61,179 nt of DNA, taken from positions 1 to 61,179 of the forward strand of contig NZ_QPJC01000017.1 of the NCBI RefSeq assembly GCF_003337235.1, given 5' to 3'. Source of the DNA: Halopolyspora algeriensis. GTDB lineage: Bacteria; Actinomycetota; Actinomycetes; Mycobacteriales; Pseudonocardiaceae. Below, one piece after another: positions 35,580-43,630 of this stretch; within the stretch, counting starts at the first letter, position 1, and every line of letters begins with the position of its first letter. A model generated the notes under the pieces. It was not told the origin of the DNA, did no database searches, and worked only from the letters and a program-made list of their open reading frames with translations. The position numbers and the translations under genes were made by a program.

Positions 35580-35894
35580 ATGCTGCATACAGGGGAAGGC
35601 CTTCTCATGGAGCGGGGGGAGTCGCACGGAACCGAATCGAATGTCCTTGCCGAACTGTTCGAGATGGGGGAGGAAGAACAGGAATGGCAGGAGCGCGCCC
35701 TGTGCGCTCAGACGGATCCGGAGGCGTTCTTTCCGGAAAAAGGGGGGTCCACTCGGGAGGCCAAGCGCATCTGTGCCGGGTGCGAGGTCCGCTCCGAATG
35801 CCTGGAGTACGCGCTCGAGCACGATGAGCGGTTCGGGATCTGGGGCGGCCTCTCCGAGCGGGAACGCCGCAGGCTCAAGCGCCGCGCCGGGTAG
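35580..35894 (+). CDS. whiB2: WhiB-family iron-sulfur regulator (WhiB2-like)
   Basis: 104 residues. Four cysteines of the 4Fe-4S site are present: RALCAQTDPEAFFPEKGG, then ICAGCEVRSECLEYAL. They are followed by GIWGGLSERERRRLKRR, the turn and basic DNA-contact region. WhiB2/WhmD is a septation and division regulator in mycobacteria and Streptomyces. ATG 35580 has GGGGGAGG eight bases upstream; ATG 35607 would give 95 residues but lacks a site. Synteny (between fbiA and the manB cluster) supports WhiB2. Confidence 0.88.
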   Translation: MLHTGEGLLMERGESHGTESNVLAELFEMGEEEQEWQERALCAQTDPEAFFPEKGGSTREAKRICAGCEVRSECLEYALEHDERFGIWGGLSERERRRLKRRAG

Positions 35895-35910
35895 GGAGCC
35901 GCCCGCGCTC

Positions 35911-35929
35911 CTGTTCCACCGAAACAGGA
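35911..35929 (+). terminator. Hairpin after whiB2
   Basis: CCTGTT/AACAGG arms with a 7-nt loop, 17 bp after the whiB2 stop. There is no U-tract, so terminator function is uncertain. Confidence 0.35.
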
Positions 35930-35962
35930 TCACCCGACAGGGGGAAACCTCCCATCGCCGGT

Positions 35963-35985
35963 CCACTACCGTTTCGCGGTAGTGG
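35963..35985 (+). repeat. CCACTACCG hairpin before glycosyltransferase gene
   Basis: Perfect 9-bp arms CCACTACCG/CGGTAGTGG with loop TTTCG, ending 23 bp before the GTG start and 12 bp before its GGGAGG site. It could be an operator or an mRNA structure controlling ribosome access. Confidence 0.5.
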
Positions 35986-36008
35986 AACCACGGCGGTGGG
36001 AGGATATT

Positions 36009-39000
36009 GTGGCCGCTTCCATGCCGCACCTGAGTACCGCGCCGGTGCTGGCCATTCTCGTGTGTCACGACGGCGAGGAGTGGCTGTCCGAGGTGCTCGA
36101 CGCAGTGCGGCGGCTCACCGTCCGTCCCCGGCACCTGCTGGCCGTGGACAACGGGTCGAGCGACGGCAGCCCCGACCTGTTGGCACGGGCGGCCCGCGGC
36201 GGCACGGGTGATCCGGATGGCGAGGAGGCCCTCCTCGACGGTGTCCTCACCCTGCCGGGCGATACCGGTTTCGGTGCTGCGGTGGCGGCGGCGGTCGAGC
36301 ACGCCACCGGGCGATGGGGAGACCCGGGAGAGTGGCTGTGGCTGCTGCACGACGACTCGGCTCCCGAGCCGGACTGCCTGGAAACTCTGCTGCATGTGGC
36401 CGACGCGGACTCCGGTGCGGCGATGCTCGGACCGCTCGGCCTGGACTGGCAGGATCCCCGGCTGGTCGTCGACGCAGGCCTGTCGATGGACGCCTCGGGG
36501 CACCAGCAGACCGGGATAGGGCCCTCGGAAACGGATCCGGCTCTGGATACCGGGGAGCCACCGGAGGAGAGTTCGGGACCGACCTCCCCGCTCCAGGTCT
36601 CCGAGACCCTGGCGCTCTCGACGGCTTGTGCCTTGATCCGGCGGTCGGTCTTTCAGCGTCTGGACGGGTTCGACGAGGCGCTCCCCCTGGTGGGCGAGGA
36701 CATCGACCTGGGGTGGCGGATCAACGCGGACGGTCATCTCGTACTGCGCGTACCGGAGGCGCGCATGCGCCATGCGGGTGCGTTGCGGCGAGGTACCCGC
36801 TCGGTGTCCGCGCTCCCGGCGCGGGGAGCGCGGACCGTTCCCGCGGCACAGCGTGTCCACGGTGTCCGTACGTTCCTGGTCAACAGTGCGCCCGTACCGT
36901 TCGTGCTCGGTGCCGTGCGGCTGTTCCTGCTCGCACTGGCTCGGGCGGCCGGATTCACCGTGCTGCGCCGGATCCCCGAGGCGGCTGCCGAGGTCGTCAC
37001 CGGGTGGGGGCTGCTCACGGGCCGGCTCGGTCTGTGGCGGGCACGGGCGGATCGGCGGCGGATGACCCCGCGGCCCCAGCGTGTGCACGGTCTGCTGACC
37101 AGTCGCCTGACCCGCCTGCGCAACGGTGTGCGCGCAGGTTTTGCGCGGGTGATGCGGGACCGTGTGCGGCGGGATGTGGTGCTGGGACGGACGCCTGCGG
37201 CGGAAAGGCTGCCCGCACCGTCCTCCCGCCCCCTTGCCCGTCGCTCCGGACCCGAAGCGCTTCCGGCCGGGGCGCCAGGAGCCCCGAGCGGGCGCAGGCG
37301 CGGGGTGGCCGGGCTGCGCAGGCTGAGCGGCTCGATCGCCGTTCCCGTCGCGGCCGTGGCCACGTCCGAGGAGCCACGGGTCCCTCCGGAACCGCGCCCG
37401 TCGCCGGTTCCGCGCGGTGATCATGATCACCACGGTGGAGCGGAGAGCGGGCTGCTGCTCATCCCGGTCGATCGGTCGCGGGTGCTGCGGGAACTTCTGC
37501 TGGCTCCACCGGTGCTGCTGGTGGCGCTGCTGGTGGGTGTCGCCGTGCTCGTCCACGGTCCGCTTGCGGAATTCGCGCGGTTCGGCACCGACCTGCACGG
37601 CGGGCGACTGTTCGCGGTATCCGACCTCGCGACGACGTGGTCCGACTACCTCGCCGCCTGGCATCCGCACCACGGCGGGACGGGCTCGCCCGCGCCTGTT
37701 TCACTCCTGGTGCTCGCTGTGCTGGGCACGGTCTTCGCCCCGGTCGGAGGGCCCGCGGCGGTGGTCGCCGCGCTGCTGCTCCTGGACATCCCGTTGTCCG
37801 GGATCTCGGCCTACACGGCGACTCGTGCGCTGCCGGTGCCCCGGCTGGGGCGCGCGGTTGCCGCAGCGGCCTATGCCCTGCTGCCCGCGGCGACGATGTC
37901 GGCCGCACAGGGGCGGCTCGGCGTCGTCGTGGCGCACATTCTCATCCCGGTGCTGCTGAGTGGTATCGCCTTCGTGGTGGGGCTGTCCGGACGTACCGGC
38001 GGCACGGCGAAGCCGGGCCACTGGCTGGGTACGGCATGCCTGACCGCACTGGGAATGACCGTGCTCGCAGCTTTCACCCCGCTGATGCACCTCGTGCTCG
38101 TCGCGCTGGCGTTGCTCGGTTTCGTGCTCGTGCCGAGTCCGGCACAGCCCGCCTCGCCGGACAGGGCACCGCGCAACACCGCGCGCCGTATGGCCGGACT
38201 CGGCGCGATCGTGCTGCTGCCGGTCGCGTGCTTGCTGCCGTGGCCGATGGTGCTCCTCGAGAACCCGCAGATCCTGGTGCACGGTCTGGGGGCGCGGATG
38301 GTCGAGGAGCCCGCCGGGGTTTCCCTGGCTGCGTTGAGTCCCGGCGGTTCCGTCACGAGCTGGAGTGCCGGTGTTCTCGTCGTCGCGGCGATCGCCGCGC
38401 TCGTGATGGCGCCCTGCCGCGCCGTACTGCCGGGAATCGTCGTGGCGCTGACGGGATGGGCGGTGGCGGTGGTCGTCGGCACGGTCCCGGTGACACCGAT
38501 CTGGGGTGGGCCGAGCACGGTCGGTTGGACGGGCGCCCCACTGGTGCTGGTGGCTTCCGGCTTGGTGTGGATCGTTCTCGCGGCGGTCCACGGGGGGCGG
38601 CGACCTGTGCGATTGCCGGTTTCCGGCCCGGCCCGGCCCGCGGTCGCCGCGGCGGTGGTGGCCGCACTGCTGACCGTGGCCTCGGGTGCGGTGCTGGCGG
38701 GCAGTGCCGGCCCGTTGCGGGTGCAGCGGGCGAAAGCGGCTCCCGCGCCGGTGGCCGAGCCGGCCGAGCCCGGTTTCCTGCTCTCCCTGTCCCCGGGGCC
38801 ACAACCCGCCCGGCTTCTCGAGGGGGCACAGCCCCGCTTCGGCACGGACGCCGTGGTGCCCGTTGACACGGCGGTGGACTGGCTCCACCGGATCGATGCG
38901 GAGCTGCTGTCCGGGCAGCGATCCCGCGTGCGGGAGGCACTGGCTGCGGCAGCCGCGCGCGGCGTGGACGTCCTCGCGGTGCCGGACACCGCGACCGCGG

Positions 39001-39545
39001 CGAGGCTGCACGGGGTGGCCGGGGACCTGGTGGAGAGCAGCGGTGTACTCGCCGACGGCCGTCCCGTGCTGGGCCTTCTGATACCCGCCAACCCGGTCGA
39101 ACTGCTGGGGCCCGCGCTGGCCAGGCAGGCGCGCCAGGGCGTGACTCCCTCTCCCGAATCGTGGCCGGTGGCGGTCGAGGCGACCCTGCCACACGTGGCG
39201 GTCCGCGTCTCCGAGGGTGCTGCCGGGAGGCTGCTGGTGCTGGGGGCGGAGAACGAGGCCGGCTGGCGGGCTCGTGTCGACGGTCGGGAGGTCGCGCTGG
39301 CCACGGCGTGGGGGCATCAGGTGGCCGTCCCGCTGCCCGCCCGAGCCAGTCGGGTGCAGGTGACCTTCACGGAGATGCCGAGGACCACTCTGCTTGCCGT
39401 GCAGGCCGCCGCGGTCCTGTTCACCCTGATCGCAGCCCTGCCACAGCGGCGGCGCTCCCGGCGCGCGGGAGCTGCCGGTCCGCCGACCGCCCCGCACGAA
39501 CCCGCTCAGCGTCCCTCGATGACACCGGGGTCCAGTCCCAGGTAG
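36009..39545 (+). CDS. Large GT2 glycosyltransferase with multi-pass membrane domain
   Basis: 1178 residues. Residues about 1-270 form a GT-A glycosyltransferase (PVLAILVCHDGEEWLSEVLD, LAVDNGSSDGSPDLLA, WLWLLHDDSAPEPDCL, FDEALPLVGEDIDLGWR). A first hydrophobic pair lies at about 295-330, a Pro/Arg-rich linker runs to about 480, then about ten membrane helices and a large external region, ending in one helix (LLAVQAAAVLFTLIAAL). It probably adds a sugar to an envelope polymer; acceptor unknown. GTG 36009 has GGGAGG five bases upstream. Its last 40 bp overlap the 3' end of the convergent metallopeptidase-like gene. Confidence 0.8.
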   Translation: MAASMPHLSTAPVLAILVCHDGEEWLSEVLDAVRRLTVRPRHLLAVDNGSSDGSPDLLARAARGGTGDPDGEEALLDGVLTLPGDTGFGAAVAAAVEHATGRWGDPGEWLWLLHDDSAPEPDCLETLLHVADADSGAAMLGPLGLDWQDPRLVVDAGLSMDASGHQQTGIGPSETDPALDTGEPPEESSGPTSPLQVSETLALSTACALIRRSVFQRLDGFDEALPLVGEDIDLGWRINADGHLVLRVPEARMRHAGALRRGTRSVSALPARGARTVPAAQRVHGVRTFLVNSAPVPFVLGAVRLFLLALARAAGFTVLRRIPEAAAEVVTGWGLLTGRLGLWRARADRRRMTPRPQRVHGLLTSRLTRLRNGVRAGFARVMRDRVRRDVVLGRTPAAERLPAPSSRPLARRSGPEALPAGAPGAPSGRRRGVAGLRRLSGSIAVPVAAVATSEEPRVPPEPRPSPVPRGDHDHHGGAESGLLLIPVDRSRVLRELLLAPPVLLVALLVGVAVLVHGPLAEFARFGTDLHGGRLFAVSDLATTWSDYLAAWHPHHGGTGSPAPVSLLVLAVLGTVFAPVGGPAAVVAALLLLDIPLSGISAYTATRALPVPRLGRAVAAAAYALLPAATMSAAQGRLGVVVAHILIPVLLSGIAFVVGLSGRTGGTAKPGHWLGTACLTALGMTVLAAFTPLMHLVLVALALLGFVLVPSPAQPASPDRAPRNTARRMAGLGAIVLLPVACLLPWPMVLLENPQILVHGLGARMVEEPAGVSLAALSPGGSVTSWSAGVLVVAAIAALVMAPCRAVLPGIVVALTGWAVAVVVGTVPVTPIWGGPSTVGWTGAPLVLVASGLVWIVLAAVHGGRRPVRLPVSGPARPAVAAAVVAALLTVASGAVLAGSAGPLRVQRAKAAPAPVAEPAEPGFLLSLSPGPQPARLLEGAQPRFGTDAVVPVDTAVDWLHRIDAELLSGQRSRVREALAAAAARGVDVLAVPDTATAARLHGVAGDLVESSGVLADGRPVLGLLIPANPVELLGPALARQARQGVTPSPESWPVAVEATLPHVAVRVSEGAAGRLLVLGAENEAGWRARVDGREVALATAWGHQVAVPLPARASRVQVTFTEMPRTTLLAVQAAAVLFTLIAALPQRRRSRRAGAAGPPTAPHEPAQRPSMTPGSSPR

Positions 39546-39979
39546 GCGGCGACCTGCTCGACCAGGACGTCGTGCAGCAGATGCGCCATGTCCGTACCGC
39601 TGCGTGCCCGGACCTCCAGCGGATGGCGGTAGAGCACGATGCGGGCACGGGTCGGCAGGCCCTGCCGATCCACCCCCGCGGGCACCAATCGCGCCAGCGG
39701 CACGTTCGCGTCGACGACGACGTCGTCGTCCCACACCACCGTCTCCGGAGAGGTCATGGTGATCTCGGGAACCTCGTCCACGGCGACGTCCAGTTCCGTC
39801 AGTTCGGTGTGCCAGCGCTGTTCGATCGGTTCGAAAGCATCCACCACCAGTGCGTCGAAGCGCTCCGAGCGGCTCCGGGCCGCGGGCACGGAGGACGGGT
39901 ACAGCGGTCCTCGCAGGCCACGGCCTCGCCGATCGCGCCGAACCCGAACTCGACGGCGAGATTCACGTGCGACTACCAC
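39506..39979 (-). CDS. Metallopeptidase-like (zincin-fold) protein, Rv3259 type
   Basis: 157 residues: basic N terminus (ARESRRRVRVRRDRRGRG), RFDALVVDAFEPIEQRW, PETVVWDDDVVVDANVPLARL, TRARIVLYRHPLEVRA, and LLHDVLVEQVAAYLGLD. The last matches the helix that carries HExxH in related minimal metallopeptidases, but here only the first His remains (HDVLVEQ), so it may be inactive. GTG 39979 follows TACTCT by six bases. Its 3' end overlaps the glycosyltransferase end by 40 bp on the other strand. Confidence 0.78.
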   Translation of the reverse strand: MVVARESRRRVRVRRDRRGRGLRGPLYPSSVPAARSRSERFDALVVDAFEPIEQRWHTELTELDVAVDEVPEITMTSPETVVWDDDVVVDANVPLARLVPAGVDRQGLPTRARIVLYRHPLEVRARSGTDMAHLLHDVLVEQVAAYLGLDPGVIEGR

Positions 39980-39985
39980 GCGCCG

Positions 39986-39991
39986 AGAGTA
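39986..39991 (-). promoter_or_regulatory. -10 box of leaderless metallopeptidase-like gene promoter
   Basis: TACTCT on the minus strand, 6 nt before GTG 39979. Confidence 0.5.
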
Positions 39992-40068
39992 CGCCTTCGA
40001 AACTCCGCTGTGTTGAGCCGTTCGAACCCGTTTCCGCGTGCCTGCGGCGTGCCTCGTGACAAGGGCGC

Positions 40069-40074
40069 TATCGT
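40069..40074 (+). promoter_or_regulatory. -10 box of leaderless DUF3499 promoter
   Basis: TATCGT, 7 nt before GTG 40082; this favours that start over GTG 40073. Confidence 0.4.
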
Positions 40075-40081
40075 GCCGGGT

Positions 40082-40432
40082 GTGCTGACCGCCAGGCGTT
40101 GCTCGAGAACCGGGTGTGCCAACCCGGCGGTGGCGACTCTGACGTATGCCTATTCGGATTCCACCGCGGTCGTCGGGCCACTGGCGACCCATGCCGAGCC
40201 ACACAGCTACGACCTCTGTGAGCAGCACGCTCTCCGGCTGACCGTGCCCAAGGGTTGGGAGGTCGTCCGGCACGAAGGGGAGTTCACCCCGCCGGAACCC
40301 TCGGCCGACGATCTGACGGCCCTGGCCGAGGCCGTCCGCGAGGCAGGAAGGCCCGGCGGACAGGACGTGCCGACCGGCGGAAACGGGCGCCGTGGTCACC
40401 TGCGTGTTCTGCCCGATCCGCTGGACGAGTAA
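40082..40432 (+). CDS. DUF3499 family protein (Rv3258c type)
   Basis: 116 residues. The N-terminal zinc-ribbon-like pattern RRCSRTGCANPAVATLTYAY...YDLCEQHALRLTVPKGW has paired Cys plus Cys/His spacing suggesting a bound metal; the C-terminal tail is acidic then basic. It is conserved in actinobacteria between the metallopeptidase-like gene and the phosphomannomutase gene, with unknown function. GTG 40082 directly follows the predicted -10 box. Confidence 0.82.
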   Translation: MLTARRCSRTGCANPAVATLTYAYSDSTAVVGPLATHAEPHSYDLCEQHALRLTVPKGWEVVRHEGEFTPPEPSADDLTALAEAVREAGRPGGQDVPTGGNGRRGHLRVLPDPLDE

Positions 40433-40611
40433 GGGAGTGCCCGGAACGGCTCGTGCGCCGATCGCTGCCCGCCGGCCGGTGCGGTCGAGCAGGCGGTCGT
40501 GCCGGTTCGCGCGATCCCCGAGACGGCCCGGTACCGCGGGTTTTCGCGCTCGTGGGGGCACCGATGGATTGTGGTAGGGCGATCTGCCACCACTGTTGCC
40601 GCGATGCCCGG

Positions 40612-40617
40612 TAGGCT
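40612..40617 (+). promoter_or_regulatory. -10 box upstream of phosphomannomutase gene
   Basis: TAGGCT, 43 nt before the GTG start of manB. Unlike most TAGGCT sites in the window it leaves a leader, and GGAGAG lies before the start. Confidence 0.5.
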
Positions 40618-40660
40618 CACGGAAGGCATCGTGAAGCCGGATTTTCGTGGAGAGTGCAGC

Positions 40661-42010
40661 GTGCGTGACCTGTCGGGGATCGTCAAGGCATACGACATCC
40701 GCGGGATGGTGGGTGACGAACTCGATGCCGACGTCGCCCGCGACGTCGGTGCCGCATTCACCAGGCTTGTTGGTGGCCCAGCCGTGGTCATCGGCTATGA
40801 CATGCGGGAGTCCTCCCCGGAGCTGGCGGCCGCGTTCGCCGAAGGTGTGACCGGTCAGGGCATCGACGTCGTGCACATCGGACTGGCCAGCACCGACATG
40901 CTCTACTTCGCTTCCGGGCACCTGGAGCTTCCCGGGGCCATGTTCACCGCCAGCCACAATCCGCCGGAGTACAACGGCATCAAGCTGTGCCGCTCCGGTG
41001 CCGCACCGGTCGGGCAGGACAGCGGACTGTCCGAGATCCAGGAGCTCGTTTCCCACGGGGTTCCGGAGTTCCTCGGTGCGCAGGGTTCGGTCACCGAACG
41101 CGACATGCTCGGGTCCTACGCCGCCTTCCTGCGGGAACTGGTGGAGCTCGAGGGGATTCGCCCGCTGACCGTCGTGGTCGATGCGGGCAACGGCATGGGC
41201 GGGCACACCGTTCCGTCGGTTCTCGAGGGGCTGCCGGTGGAGGTCGTGCCGCTGTATTTCGAGCTGGACGGCACCTTCCCGAACCACGTGGCGAACCCGC
41301 TGGATCCGGCCAACCTCGTCGACCTGCAGGCGAAGGTCCGCGAGCTCGGCGCCGACGCCGGGCTCGCGTTCGACGGGGACGCCGACCGCTGCTTCGTCGT
41401 CGACGGGAACGGTGATCCGGTCTCGCCGAGCGCCATCACGGCGCTGGTGGCTTCCCGCGAGCTGGCCAGGGAACCGGGTGCGTCGATCATTCACAACCTC
41501 ATCACCTCGAAAGCAGTGCCCGAAATCGTCGCCGAGCAGGGCGGTAAGCCCGTGCGCACGCGCGTCGGCCACTCGTTCATCAAGCAGACGATGGCCGAGA
41601 CCGGAGCGATCTTCGGTGGGGAACACTCGGCGCACTACTACTTCCGCGACTTCTGGCGTGCCGATTCGGGGATGCTCGCCGCACTGCACGTTCTCGCCGC
41701 GCTCGGGGGGCAGGACGGCACGCTGGCGGAGCTGATGGCGAGTTACTCCCGGTACGTGGCTTCCGGAGAGATCAATTCGACGGTGCGGGACCAGGGTGAG
41801 CGGATGCGCGCAGCCGCCGAGGCGTTCCGTCACCGGAACGGAGCTCGTATCGACGAGCTCGACGGGCTTACCGTGGAGCTCGCGGATGGTTCCTGGTTCA
41901 ACCTGCGCCCGTCCAACACCGAGCCACTGCTCCGGCTGAACGTGGAAGCCGGGGACACTGCCACCATGGCAGCACTGCGGGACGAAGTGCTCGCGGTGCT
42001 GCGGGACTGA
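40661..42010 (+). CDS. manB: Phosphomannomutase
   Basis: 449 residues, alpha-D-phosphohexomutase family. It interconverts mannose-6-phosphate and mannose-1-phosphate on the way to GDP-mannose. The phospho-serine loop is in FTASHNPPEYNGIK, the Mg site is FDGDADRC, sugar recognition is GGEHSAHYYFRDF, and the phosphate-binding end is RPSNTEPLLRLNVE. GTG 40661 has GGAGAG seven bases upstream. It leads a likely operon: manB, Trm112-like, SIS protein, manA. Confidence 0.92.
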   Translation: MRDLSGIVKAYDIRGMVGDELDADVARDVGAAFTRLVGGPAVVIGYDMRESSPELAAAFAEGVTGQGIDVVHIGLASTDMLYFASGHLELPGAMFTASHNPPEYNGIKLCRSGAAPVGQDSGLSEIQELVSHGVPEFLGAQGSVTERDMLGSYAAFLRELVELEGIRPLTVVVDAGNGMGGHTVPSVLEGLPVEVVPLYFELDGTFPNHVANPLDPANLVDLQAKVRELGADAGLAFDGDADRCFVVDGNGDPVSPSAITALVASRELAREPGASIIHNLITSKAVPEIVAEQGGKPVRTRVGHSFIKQTMAETGAIFGGEHSAHYYFRDFWRADSGMLAALHVLAALGGQDGTLAELMASYSRYVASGEINSTVRDQGERMRAAAEAFRHRNGARIDELDGLTVELADGSWFNLRPSNTEPLLRLNVEAGDTATMAALRDEVLAVLRD

Positions 42011-42165
42011 TCGGTCCCGTACCGGGTGGTCGGGCCGCCGGGCCCGTGCGGCCACCATGCCGGATGCGGTACCACGGTCCGGGCGATACGGGCGGGTACG
42101 AGGGCTGCGGTGACATTGTCGGTGGGAACCGCACAATCACACGGGCATTGATTTCGGGAGGAACC

Positions 42166-42393
42166 GTGAGTGTGGAGTGGGAGCCCCGGCTGCTGGACAT
42201 CCTGGCTTGTCCCTGCCCGCAGCATGCGCCGTTGCAGCCCGGCCTGGCGGATGATCCCGGTGCCGAGTACCTGACCTGTACCTCGTGCGGGCGTGGCTTC
42301 CCGGTCCGCGACGGCATCCCCGTGTTGTTGCTGGACGAGGCGGTCGGCGGGCCACCGGCGGACGCCGCTGCCGGCAGTCCCGAAGAGAGGTAG
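42166..42393 (+). CDS. Trm112-family small zinc protein
   Basis: 75 residues, LLDILACPCPQH and YLTCTSCGRGFPVRDGIPVLL, the Trm112/YcaR zinc-ribbon form. Members activate methyltransferases in eukaryotes; in actinobacteria the role is unknown. GTG 42166 has GGGAGGA upstream. It lies 5 bp before the SIS gene. Confidence 0.82.
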   Translation: MSVEWEPRLLDILACPCPQHAPLQPGLADDPGAEYLTCTSCGRGFPVRDGIPVLLLDEAVGGPPADAAAGSPEER

Positions 42394-42398
42394 CGTTC

Positions 42399-43487
42399 AT
42401 GCTCGACGACAGCCTCTTCGAGGATTCCGCGAGGTTGGCCGAGATCGACACCGATGGTCTGCTGCGTTCCGCCGCTCTCGCGGGCGCTCAGGTGCGCTCT
42501 GCGGCGGAGACGGCGGCCGAGGTGGATCTGAGCGACCTCGCCGATGCCCGTCCGCGCGCGCTCGTCCTGGTGGCCCGGGCCGGTGTCGGCCCCGGCGCAT
42601 GCGACATGCTGGCGGCGTTGCTCGCCCCGACGTGTCCCGTGCCGGTGGTGCGTGCCGACTCCGTGCCGTCCTGGGCGGGACCACTGGATGTGGTGTTCGC
42701 GCATACCGGCGACGCCGGTGACTCCCTCCTTGCCGAGTCGCTGGAGCGAGCCGCTCGCCAGGGCGCGAACGTGGTTCTGTCCGCCCCTGCGGACGGCCCC
42801 GTGGCGGCATCGGTGGCGGGCCGGGCGAAGGTGCTTCCGCCGAAGGTTCCCGTGCCTGGCGCACTGTCGGTGGCGCATGTGTTCACCGCCGGGCTCTGCG
42901 TCGCGCGGGAGCTGGGTTTCGTGCAGGCCGACACCGACGTGCTCGCCGACGAGGTGGACCGGCAGTCGGCGCTGTCACATCCGAGCCAGGAGATCTCGAC
43001 GAACCCCGCGAAGTCCCTGGCGCTGCGTGTGGCCGATCACCAGCCGCTGCTGTGGGGTCTGAATGCGGTGTCCACCGCCGTCGCCGGACACGCCGCCTTT
43101 GCGCTCGGTTGCCACGCTGGTGTGCCCTGCGATGTTGCCGGCTATGCGCAGGCTGCCTGCCGATACGCGCTGCACCGTGCCGGTGCCTCGACCGGAACGG
43201 AAGCGGATCTGTTCGCCGATCCGGAAGACGGTCCGGCGGCGCATCTGCGGGTCTTTTTGATCAGCACGCGCTACGGAGACGAGGCCAGGGTCCAGGAACG
43301 GGCTGCGGTCGCCGCATTGCCGGGAGCGGATGTGCTCGCTCCGGTGGACACGGCTCCCGAGGACTCCGTGGTGCGGTCGATGATGCTGGCGAGCCGGTTC
43401 GACCTGGCTGCCGTCTACCTCGGCCTGGCCGCGGGAACGCTGGACGGTCCCGGCCGGGCGTCCCCGCCGACGTACTCGAGCCGATGA
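42399..43487 (+). CDS. SIS-domain protein (phosphosugar isomerase-like)
   Basis: 362 residues. Two sugar-isomerase-like folds: LVLVARAGVGPGACDMLAAL and VVFAHTGDAGDSLLAESLERA in the first, FLISTRYGDEARVQERAAV and VVRSMMLASRFDLAAVYLGL in the second. It matches the Rv3256c type between manB and manA. The catalytic residues of phosphoglucose/phosphomannose isomerases are not clearly kept, so activity is uncertain. The ATG is 5 bp after the Trm112-like stop. Confidence 0.82.
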   Translation: MLDDSLFEDSARLAEIDTDGLLRSAALAGAQVRSAAETAAEVDLSDLADARPRALVLVARAGVGPGACDMLAALLAPTCPVPVVRADSVPSWAGPLDVVFAHTGDAGDSLLAESLERAARQGANVVLSAPADGPVAASVAGRAKVLPPKVPVPGALSVAHVFTAGLCVARELGFVQADTDVLADEVDRQSALSHPSQEISTNPAKSLALRVADHQPLLWGLNAVSTAVAGHAAFALGCHAGVPCDVAGYAQAACRYALHRAGASTGTEADLFADPEDGPAAHLRVFLISTRYGDEARVQERAAVAALPGADVLAPVDTAPEDSVVRSMMLASRFDLAAVYLGLAAGTLDGPGRASPPTYSSR

Positions 43488-43630
43488 CGCGCCTTTTGTC
43501 GCCGGGAAGTGTCTCTCGGGCAGGATCGGGGATCTCCCCGAGGCCATCGGCTCCGCACATCGATGGACCGATCCGGACACTGTGCCGATGAACACCGAAC
43601 AGGCGGCGAGGAGAGGAAGCGAGAACGACA

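Noticed and set aside
39506-42136. 876-codon minus-strand ORF spanning manB
   Set aside because: Only its last 157 codons are real (the metallopeptidase-like gene); the rest is antisense to manB and DUF3499.
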